Assembly: GCA_964019155.1 (NCBI GenBank)
Contig: OZ025243.1
Location: 32,622,028 to 32,686,027 of the forward strand
Reading direction: 5' to 3'
Source: Osedax fenrisi
Lineage: Eukaryota > Annelida > Polychaeta > Sabellida > Siboglinidae
DNA: 64,000 nucleotides
In this document: one piece after another, positions 56,043 through 64,000 of the stretch
How the letters are laid out: each line of letters opens with the position of its first letter
How positions within the stretch are numbered: the stretch's first letter is position 1
Translations under genes and position numbers: made by a program
Notes under the pieces: model-generated
The model's input: only the letters and a program-made list of their open reading frames with translations
Told to the model about the DNA's origin: nothing
The model's database searches: none

Positions 56043-56302
56043 AGCCATATATGGTGTATACGTGATAAGAGCGGCCAATAAAAATTAACCAACATATATT
56101 ATAAAACTAGACCGCAATCAAGGACAAATGTCCTTTGACTTAAACTGGCAATCAAAATACCATATAATAAAATACGAAAATAATTTATTAATACAAAATA
56201 GTGTAATACTAATTATGTATATTACACATATGTATACATGTTTATTATATTTAATATATACAATTACGTAGATATGTATTATTGGGTTGTAGATACTAGA
56301 TA
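56043..56302. other. AT-rich spacer
   Basis: Two CCAAT pentamers occur in this neighbourhood (about 55984 and 56074). No gene is seen. Confidence 0.35.
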
Positions 56303-56790
56303 ATAATATAATCCATCGATATGTTATCCGTTATAGTAACTGTACAATCAAATATTTGTTAATGAATTTGATTTTGTATTAAATTTTAATTTATACTATT
56401 AGAAATTATTTTATTCTACTTCGAATATGTTACGAAAATATGATATCTATATAGTTTTAGAATGCCCGTTTAATTTCAAGTAGAACCTATATATTATATA
56501 TGTATAATAATATAATCCATCGATATGTTATCCGTTATAGTAACTGTACAATAAAATATTTGTCAATGAATTTGATTTTTTATTAAATTTTAATTTATAC
56601 TATTAGAAATTATTTTATTCTACTTCGAATATGTTACAAAAATATGATATCTATATAGTTTTAGAATGCCCGTTTAATTTCAAGTAGAACCAATATATTA
56701 TATATGTATAATAATATAATCCATCGATATGTTATACGTTATAGTAACTGTATAATCAAATATTTGTTAATAATTTGGTTTTTTTATTAA
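56303..56790 (-). repeat. Tandem repeat, period about 203 bp, 2.4 copies
   Basis: ATAATATAATCCATCGATAT starts at 56303, 56507 and 56710. Each unit includes TTATCCGTTATAGTAACTGT, TTAGAATGCCCGTTTAATTT and CAAGTAGAAC. The minus strand corresponds to the GTTCTACTTGAAATTAAAC family at 32214 and 48939. Confidence 0.9.
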
Positions 56791-58900
56791 ATTTGAAACA
56801 ATTATTATTATTTTTTTGAATAATTTTTTTTTATCTAAAATTAATTTAATTTATATTTTTACAGAGCTCTTTAAATTCTATAATATTACTTGTATCTTAG
56901 TTTTTTTTAATTTTTATTAAAAAAAAAGTTATGATCAAAAATGTGCCAAAAAAATGGTAAAATTTGTACATGGTGTAGATAGTAATTATGCATGTTTTAA
57001 TTAATTATTAATACATATTAGATTATAACTCATTGAATAATGGATATTTTTTAATTAAATTAACAGACTATCTTAATTATATATGTATATATATATATAT
57101 AAATATGTAACGTTATAAAAAATGATCAGCATTCCTACCCAATATGGGAACAAATTAATTTTTTTTATCTAAATTTAATTTATATTTTTACAAAGCTCTT
57201 TAAATTCTATAATATAAATGTTGGTTTTTAAAAATTTACAAAATAAAAAAAATTCTAGTAACAATAATAAATATTAGTTAATAATTTATGCAAACATTTC
57301 TAAATTCTACTTTATATGTTATTTAAAATTATATTATAAATATTAAACACATTTAAATAATAAATATTATACATCATTTTTTCAAATATACAATTTATTT
57401 TAACATTAAGTACTAACCTATATACATATAACATAACATATTAATATCATATATATTATTAACAACAATATATATATTTATATACAATATATATAGAACA
57501 TTTACAATAATAAAATCTTTTTTCTTTCTCTTTCCTTTAGTCATCAGATGTATAACTTATAATCCAGCTATAAAACAATAATAAATTAATGATGGATACA
57601 TGTGTTTAATTTATAATTAAATATACTAAACTTGTATCAATTCCGTTGTATCACTTTTGTTTAGTTGTCAAGATACACTAATGATACCTTTAAAACATTA
57701 CAAAATTAATTATTTTATGAATACAACTTATAAATATATATATTTAATATATCAAAATTAATATTTTAATATTTATCTAAAACATATTAGGTGTATTTGA
57801 TTGATATTGATAATCATAAATTTATTTGCATTTGTGTGTATTTATAGTTAGAAATGACTTATATATTTTTAAATAAATAAATTATCATAAATATAAAAAT
57901 CAGATTTAGTGTAATTATATAATATATAATATATGAATCATTAATCAGACATTTATTTAAATTTTTAGTAAATATGTATTGTCTATTGTATTTATATTAG
58001 AATAAGATTATATTAATATATCAAATATTATTTGTATTTAATCATATACATTATTATATTTGAAATTTATAATTACTAAAATCAGATTTTCTGTATTTGA
58101 ATTATTAAACAGAAATATATTTGTATTTTCTAGAGTATCTATATTTGAATAAGATATTAAACATGCATATGTGATTAAATAAGTTTTCCTAATTATTAAA
58201 ATTAGATTTTTATCATTTGTAATTGTATTTGAATAAAAAATATACATATTTATACATTTGTATATGATAAAATACATTTTATAAAATAGTAATTTAATAA
58301 TGATAAAAATCAGATCTGCTCTATTTGTAATTTTATATATTTTAGTTATATTCTTATAGATATCCACTGATTAATATTATACATAGCCTTTTCGCTGTCT
58401 TCAACTATATAATAGTAAGTGATATTAATTAATACATTTTGCTTATAGTGACTGATAGTTTGAGCTATACAAACATATTAAATATACGATTAAATAGTGA
58501 TATTAATTGAACTAAATAAAATAACCGCCATAGATCTAAAAGTTATTTAACTGTAGTAGGGCAGGTGGAAATAGATGCAATATGGATTTGTGAACACAAC
58601 ATTAATTGATAGATATATACATATACTAACTTTACTTACCAGGTTGAGCTTTATCGTTACACCATGACACGCGTTCTCAGATCATTTCTATCGCTCATCA
58701 TATTTGGTAGGGATCCTGACCGTATATGCATCGCCCATCAACGTTTGTATATAGTTCTTTATTGGACATCAGGATACAAGACATCACTCATGCGATGACA
58801 TCTAGAGAAGAACATCTCTCACCAGTTTCTCTTTATTGCCCCAACAGTATCCTATAAATCCTATATAGAGAAATATATGAATGTATTAGGATATTATAAA
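56791..58900 (-). repeat. Inverted copy of the 38.4-42.0 kb repeats
   Basis: Reverse-complement landmarks: GGAATGCTGATCA (57123), TAGGTTAGTACTT (57407), GGAAAGAGAAAG (57525), GTTTTATAGCTGGAT (57560), ATACAAGTTTAGTATATTTA (57622), GTTGAAGACAGCGAA (58392), and the exon-like segment 58641-58851 with GTAAGTAAAGTTAGTATATG. The order agrees with 38.6-42.0 kb. The exon-like pieces have decayed here, apart from a long open frame opposite the segment at 58641-58851. The 109-codon frame at 58038-58367 is AT-rich and not recognised. Confidence 0.75.
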
Positions 58901-59297
58901 TAAATATATTGATCATTATGATTAATATATTAATTTTTATAAAACAATTATTATATTTATTATTTAAAACAGCTATTGATTATTATGTAATCATAATATA
59001 TTTATCTATACATGATACTGTTACTACAAATATTGAAAATATATATTAAGATAGCAATCGGAAAAAAACTATAATAATGTATAATATAGATATTATTATC
59101 TAAGATTTTTCTAAAGAAAGATATAACACTCATGCGAAATTATGTACTTCTATTTTGTACACAAAAACCAACATCCCCACCTATATTTGACCAATTTTTG
59201 GAACTATGTGTTATTTATAATGTAAATTAGTATCAAACTATTAACTTTTAAAATGAAAATTATATGCTTTCAATTATTATTTTAAATGTGTTCATTA

Positions 59298-59383
59298 CAT
59301 TGATATAAATAAAGTGAATAAGCAATTGAATTAAGTGTATGGTATTATATATCCTATATATAATATGAATATATATATATGTA

Positions 59384-59434
<51 letters not shown>

Positions 59435-60300
59435 ACACCTGTACATCTATGCATATGCACCTAGTACAATACTAATGCCCTATGTACATGTATTAGCATA
59501 ATAATACATCGGGCATACGATAATATAATAGGCATACGCTATATACGTATCTGCACATGCATTCCTATTCGTATACCGATATTATGTAATATCTGCACAA
59601 ATAGTTTATATCGTATCGGTACGCGTGCAACTAACCGTATCGCCAAGAACGCATGCACTAGATAATCATCTGATTGGCTGATGATATCGCTAATTGGGAT
59701 ACGCCCATATTAATATATATACGACCGTATCCCTATCAATCGGCAGTCTATGTATCACTACCTAGACTCACGCACGACATCCCTATACACCAATAAACAT
59801 TGTTATCGTTACTTGTTAATATCTTCATTATACAGATACACACATATAAAGTATATAATATATGGCACTATCCGCTACGGGTGCTGCAGTCGAAATACAC
59901 TATCTGACCACTATTTTTTATTTATAATATTATTTATTTATACATATATATATTGATAATTATTACCAATTTTAATGTACTATTTATATTAAAAATAAAA
60001 TTATATATTTATAATACATCATATCAATATTCCTCGTAATTTTGTGCATTTAAATTAAATATATCATACTATTTTATTGATATTTATAATCTAAATCCAG
60101 TGATATAGATAGAAGTCACTTTAATCTATTTCGACGAAAAGTCTACTGTTTTAATATTTTACATATATAATATGACTAATATCCAATCAAAATCACTGAT
60201 ACCAATTTGTTATAATTTATCGATAAAAGTGCCTTTCACGTATCTATCTTTAACATGCATTGCGTGTGTCAATTGCTTATCCACTTTCTTTATATCGATG
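59298..60300. mobile_element. Complete 1,003-bp DNA transposon, 8-bp target duplication
   Basis: Terminal repeats CATTGATATAAATAAAGTG at 59298 and its inverse CACTTTCTTTATATCGATG ending 60300 extend about 33 bp (AAGCAATTGA included). GTTCATTA flanks both sides (59290-59297 and 60301-60308) without mismatch, and the paralogous site at 47257-47264 has a single TAATGAAC with continuous flanks, proving the boundaries. An 8-bp duplication fits hAT or P superfamilies; the CAT terminus does not settle it. No transposase is present. The interior holds a (TA)n tract and an LTR-like CpG-rich segment. Confidence 0.93.
59430..59844 (+). promoter_or_regulatory. LTR-like or promoter-like CpG-containing segment inside the transposon
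   Basis: Begins TGTATACACCTG and ends GATACACACA; TATA lies on both sides, but in a TA-rich context that is weak support. It has TTAATATATATACGACCG (TATA-box-like, about 59710) followed 30 bases later by TCGGCAGTC, and CCAATAAACA (about 59790), the order U3-R-U5 of an LTR. CpGs are frequent (CGTATCGGTACGCGTG, CGTATCGCC). It could be a solo LTR or the transposon's own regulatory core. Confidence 0.3.
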
Positions 60301-60689
60301 GTTCATTACTAATATATAAAAAAGCAATAGGATATGTTAGTTTTTAATTCTATAAATATCTATGTGAGTTAAAGCTAATTTATATTGCATGTTATTTAAT
60401 AGAGCAATGAAATCATTGTATTATGCACATCGCGGCATAACTAAATCGATTTCGATACTGCTAATAGCATTGGGATGTATGAATACTAATCAATTTGCGT
60501 AGATATGAATTTATATCTTTGCTTCGCAAAATCGTTATTATTATTTACCACGATTCGCGTTTCAATAAAAAAAACCTGGTTAAGATATAGCTGGTGGGTT
60601 ATTTCATTCAGCACTTTCGTTACAAAGTGTTGCCTCTTTAAGCTTTGCTCGGGTCAAGGAATATGCTGAGCATACTGTAATTATTATAG

Positions 60690-60951
60690 GTTTTGTAGAT
60701 AAAATACAAATACATTTATCATAAATAATCTAAATACAAATATAAAATTAAATTAATACAAAATATGAATACAGATAACCGGTTAAATATTAATAAGTTA
60801 ATAGTTCAAATTAGTTTCGAAACAGTTTCGAAACATGTGTAATTTAATTGAAACTGAAACTTTGATATTTTCAACGAAACTTAAACTGAAACCTACATTT
60901 TTTGAGTGCAATCGTTTCGAAACCCAGATTTTTGTAAAATTCCCATCACTA
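60690..60951. mobile_element. hAT-like element end
   Basis: The right edge ATTTTTGTAAAATTCCCATCACTA is the inverse of TAGTTATGGGAATTTGAC at 62145. (C)AGTGATGGGAA-type termini are typical of hAT. Internal GTTTCGAAACAGTTTCGAAAC and GAAACTGAAACTTTG repeats are present. The left end is not defined; CAAATACAAAT sequence there resembles the hAT element at 52611. Confidence 0.45.
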
Positions 60952-60979
60952 TCATATACTATTACTAAATAAGTCATTT

Positions 60980-61170
60980 TTACCTGCTTTCATATCCCGT
61001 GGCTTTGAGCCATAGGGGTGCTGATGATTTTTCACAATATTTCTCCATTTTACTTTGTCGTTTGTCGCCCGCATGGATTCACAAAGATTGAGCCCGACAA
61101 GTCTTGTATGTTATCAGACCATTTCATCCTTGGACGTTCTCTTCTTCTTGTACCATTTACGGTACTTTGA
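60980..61170 (-). mobile_element. LINE C-terminal and 3' fragment
   Basis: The minus strand reads GTRRRERPRMKWSDNIQDLS, matching the R-RGRPR-RW-DNI--W motif near the C-terminus of several LINE families. A second copy lies at 62556-62715. Confidence 0.65.
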
Positions 61171-61232
61171 AATATGACTTTCGACTTAAATAAGTTATAT
61201 AAGATTACTAAATTAGTCATTTAATATTACTA

Positions 61233-62150
61233 AATAACTACACTAGAGGTGACTATATGCTACACTAGAGGTGCCTATAGGCTACAATAGAGGTGCCTAT
61301 ATGCTAGATGTACCTATATTCTACACTAGAGGTGCCTATATGCTATATATAACTATAAGCTACACTAGAGGTGCCTATATGACACACTAGTGGTGTCTAG
61401 ATGCTACACTAGAGGTGCCTATATGCTACACTAGAGGTGCCTATATGGTATACTAGAGGTTATTAATACAAAATATGAATACAGATAACCAGCGCCAAAT
61501 TATTATATATATATATATTTATATAGATATAGTATCATTTAATCTCAATTCGTGAGTATTATCTGTCTGTATCGAAAATTATACCATTTTATTTTGATTA
61601 CTTCAAATTAAAAATACTTGTTGCGATATTATATACTTGATAAACTTATATGGAAAATGTACATGTTGTATATATTTTAAGAATCATATAATATAACTAA
61701 ACAATATGGACTACCTATTGCTTTATAAGCACAGCCTATATGATAAATGTACCTATATGCTACACAAGATATGCCTATATGCTATACTAGAGGTGCCTAT
61801 AGGCTACACTAGAGGTGCCTATAGGCTATATTAGAGGTGTCTAATGCTACACTAGAAGTGCCTATATGCTAGATGTACTTATATGCTACATTAGAGATGC
61901 CTATAGGCTACACTAGAGGTGCTTATAGGCTAGATGTACCTATATGTTACACCAGAGGTGCCTATAGGCTACACTAGATATGCCTATAGGCTACACTATA
62001 GGTGCCTATAGGCTATATTAGAGGTGCCTATATGCTACACTAGAGGTGCCTATATGGTATACTAGAGGTGCCTATATGCTAGATGTACCTATATGCTACA
62101 CTAGAGGTACATATATGCTATACTAGAGGTGCCTATATACTAGTTATGGG
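61233..62150. repeat. 22-bp minisatellite in two blocks
   Basis: CTACACTAGAGGTGCCTATA with TG or GG recurs about 35 times with substitutions (61233-61460 and 61720-62150). The blocks are separated by about 260 bp of AT-rich sequence. Some units are shortened to GCTAGATGTACCTATAT. ACAAAATATGAATACAGATA precedes both the first block (60758) and the gap (61466). Confidence 0.95.
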
Positions 62151-62174
62151 AATTTGACAAAAATCTGGGTTTAT

Positions 62175-62555
62175 CTGCCAGATATCCATTTTATGCCATA
62201 TAATTTTTCGGAAATGCAAGCATGATCAAATAATTGTATGCGAATTAGTAAGCGTACTGAATACTGTTTAACTCTATTTATGCAATTTATAGAATATAAA
62301 GGAAATCTGTGATATAAAGAATTACAGTACTTAATACAAGATAGGACTTTAGATTCAATAATACTTTTACAAATGTTATTAAGTAAACACTTTCTAATAG
62401 TTTTATTTTATATAAATTAAAAAAAGTAGAACGACATACACTTGAGATTTGATCGATAAAACTTAGCTTACTATCATAAATAAAACCAATATTTGTAACC
62501 AAATTTGTTGGCGAAATAATATGTCCATTAATAACTATTGGAGGAAAAATTTAAT
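62175..62555 (-). pseudogene. LINE fragment nearly identical to 25020-25415
   Basis: From about 62340 to 62553 it matches 25196-25409 with very few differences. The minus strand reads NIGFIYDSKLSFIDQISSVC, the segment after the reverse transcriptase core. It begins abruptly at 62555 where the next LINE piece starts. Confidence 0.85.
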
Positions 62556-62715
62556 GTCATGGGGCGCTGATGATTTTCTCACAATATTTCTCCATTTTAC
62601 TTTGTCGTCCGCATGGATTCACAAATATCCCGACCAGCTTTGTATGTTATCAGACCATTTCATCCTTGGACGTTCTCTTCTTCTTGTACCATTTACGGTA
62701 CCTTGAAATATGACC
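62556..62715 (-). mobile_element. LINE C-terminal and 3' fragment, second copy
   Basis: Matches 61015-61190 (GCTGATGATTTTTCACAAT, CTCCATTTTACTTTGTCG, CAGACCATTTCATCCTTGGA). The order is the same, with a few small deletions. Confidence 0.75.
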
Positions 62716-63134
62716 TTCGACTTAAATAAGTTATATAAGATTACTAAATAAGTCATTTAATAATAATAAATATTCTATATGTATGGCCGATAGCTTTATA
62801 AGCACAGTTTGCAGTCCGAAAATATAAATTTGATATACATAAGTCATATAATATTACTAAATAAGAAAAATAAGATTAAATATATATTACTAAATAAGTT
62901 ATTCTAATAATTATTATAATAGATAAATACATACAAATTAGAATATCTCAAATAACTAAATTAATAAATCATTCAGAAAATAAAATGATACAAAAATCAT
63001 ACATTTTAAACACCAATAAATGTTATCATTATTATTTATAAACATTTATTAAATGTTCTATTATTTTATTATTATATAACGAAATATTGTTATTATTATT
63101 ATACTATGTAATATATGTAATATATTAATTATAT
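62716..63134. other. AT-rich spacer
   Basis: TTATATAAGATTACTAAATA recurs, with related AATATTACTAAATAA pieces. No gene is seen. Confidence 0.45.
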
Positions 63135-63296
63135 TACTGTAATACTTACATAATTTGTTATAATATATTTTAACTTCTATATAACCATTTGACATTCGGA
63201 TCTAGTCAATATTTAATATTGACTAGATACGAATGACAAATGGTTATATACTCTATAATATAGAAGTTAAAATATATTATAACAATTTCTGTAATA
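63135..63296. mobile_element. Foldback MITE, about 160 bp
   Basis: The two halves are inverted almost throughout. TTATAATATATTTTAACTTC pairs with GAAGTTAAAATATATTATAA, TATATAACCATTTG with CAAATGGTTATATA, and GTCAATATT with AATATTGAC around a single T at about 63213. A short loop-free stem of this size is typical of a foldback element. No target duplication was identified. Confidence 0.7.
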
Positions 63297-63414
63297 TATC
63301 CTACATAATATTATAATATATAATATTATAATATTATTATATTATAACTTATATTTAATATAAGTTTAATATAATATTACCAGTATTATATATATAATTA
63401 TTATATATTATATA

Positions 63415-63445
<31 letters not shown>

Positions 63446-63446
<1 letters not shown>

Positions 63447-63848
63447 GTTATAGAGTGAGTCATGATAGATTTAGATTGTATAAGAGCGCCTCGACTGCGA
63501 ATGTATATTGTAGCTATTGCAATCGGTATTCCATAAATACACTGCCACTGTCCGATGCACTGGAGTGGAACGCGTTCAGTAAATATTGATTCGCGTTTAT
63601 GTTATTTGTTTCATTCTGATTTTGGACATAAAACGAATAGTGTCAGTTATTTACTAACTAAAATATAGAATCGACGAACCCGCATACATGGTAAACTATT
63701 ATTATTATATTATTGTTATTATTATTATTATTATTATTACATACTATCCTATATAGGTTGATACTGAATAAAGTTGATTAAAATAGAAACACAGTTGTTA
63801 TTTCTTCTGTGGATAACAGTACTACGTCTATACGGCGACCGTACAACA
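63446..63848 (+). mobile_element. Candidate 5' LTR of an LTR retrotransposon
   Basis: Begins TGTTATAGAG and ends CGTACAACA, with short inverted TGTT...AACA ends. It has CCATAAATACACTGCC (possible TATA region, about 63530) and AATAAA at 63767-63772. A trinucleotide ATT tract lies at about 63690-63740. The sequence is clearly less AT-rich than its surroundings. The 3' LTR and coding region lie outside the window, so this rests on structure alone. Confidence 0.6.
63767..63772 (+). promoter_or_regulatory. Polyadenylation signal in the LTR
   Basis: AATAAA about 76 bases before the LTR end, the usual place for the R/U5 boundary signal. Confidence 0.45.
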
Positions 63849-64000
63849 TTGGTGACAGCGGCTACTATTATCTCAACTGTAGACAACCGTGTATCGACGC
63901 CACGAGAAACCCGGAAGGACAACTGATACCTGGTAAAGCAGACGCCACGAGAAACCCGGAAGTACCAATCGGTACCCGGTATCATACACAACTGTGTATC
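63849..64000 (+). mobile_element. Candidate primer-binding site and leader
   Basis: TGGTGACAGCGGCTAC starts at 63850, one base after the LTR end. TGG at this place is expected for a tRNA primer-binding site, but I could not identify the tRNA. The leader then holds a direct repeat of ACGCCACGAGAAACCCGGAA at about 63897 and 63940. No gag start is visible before the window ends. Confidence 0.5.

Larger units (their letters stand above)
59090..60545 (-). repeat. Dispersed repeat, copy 2, interrupted by a transposon
   Basis: The outer parts 59090-59289 and 60309-60545 match the reverse complement of 47010-47500. The centre is a complete transposon absent from copy 1. Copy 2 holds TTTGCTTCGCAAAATCG at about 60520. 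Confidence 0.8.

Noticed and set aside
62521..62706. Plus-strand 61-codon frame
   Set aside because: It runs over the junction of two minus-strand LINE fragments.
63749..63991. Minus-strand 80-codon frame at the right edge
   Set aside because: It crosses the LTR boundary and primer-site candidate and contains a translated direct repeat. The plus-strand LTR structure explains the sequence better.

Overview
The window looks like intergenic, repeat-dominated DNA from a very AT-rich animal genome. The evidence is the extreme A+T bias with dozens of long (TA)n tracts, several unrelated non-LTR retrotransposon lineages (CR1/L2-like, RTE, and one unassigned), tRNA-derived SINE heads, hAT-type elements with 8-bp target duplications, and the lack of any long open frame or bacterial-style operon. 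I cannot name the species. No intact, recognisable host protein gene is visible. Coding-like sequence is confined to decayed retrotransposon frames and a few short exon-like pieces with plausible splice borders.

Layout. 1-8.1 kb: the right end of a CCCAG...CTGGG terminal-repeat element, then four or five LINE fragments on both strands. 8.4-9.7 kb: a possible small split gene whose intron and downstream region are each made of three copies of a repeat. 10.5 kb: a tRNA-derived SINE. 11.13-14.04 kb: a complete 2.9-kb CCCAG element packed with minisatellites. 14.0-28.5 kb: two direct copies of a several-kb repeat, each hit by a different minus-strand LINE (17.2-20.15 kb nearly full length, 24.9-26.45 kb truncated). 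28.5-30.1 kb: another minus-strand LINE. 30.6-36.5 kb: a stack of nested elements, in which a foldback element holds a CR1/L2-like LINE and an hAT element, and the hAT element holds a Harbinger-like MITE. 36.9-42.4 kb: tandemly duplicated segments with exon-like borders and an RTE remnant. An inverted copy of much of this lies at 56.8-58.9 kb.

44-47 kb: dispersed repeats, then a 5.5-copy satellite (280-282 bp) whose minus strand carries a 60-codon open frame. 48.4-48.9 kb: a MITE built from TTGCGCAA-like motifs. 50.4-52.3 kb: minisatellites around a decayed coding exon. 52.6-53.4 kb: a second hAT-like element. 59.3-60.3 kb: a 1,003-bp DNA transposon with a perfect 8-bp target duplication, whose empty site survives in a paralogous repeat at 47.26 kb. 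61.2-62.15 kb: a 22-bp minisatellite. 63.45-64 kb: an apparent 5' LTR, candidate primer-binding site and leader of an LTR retrotransposon that runs off the window.

The parts do not form a pathway. They record successive transposition, local tandem amplification and palindrome formation. The observations most worth following are the satellite open frame, the transposon with its empty site, the CCCAG-ended minisatellite-carrying family, and the perfect palindromes that interrupt transposon sequences.
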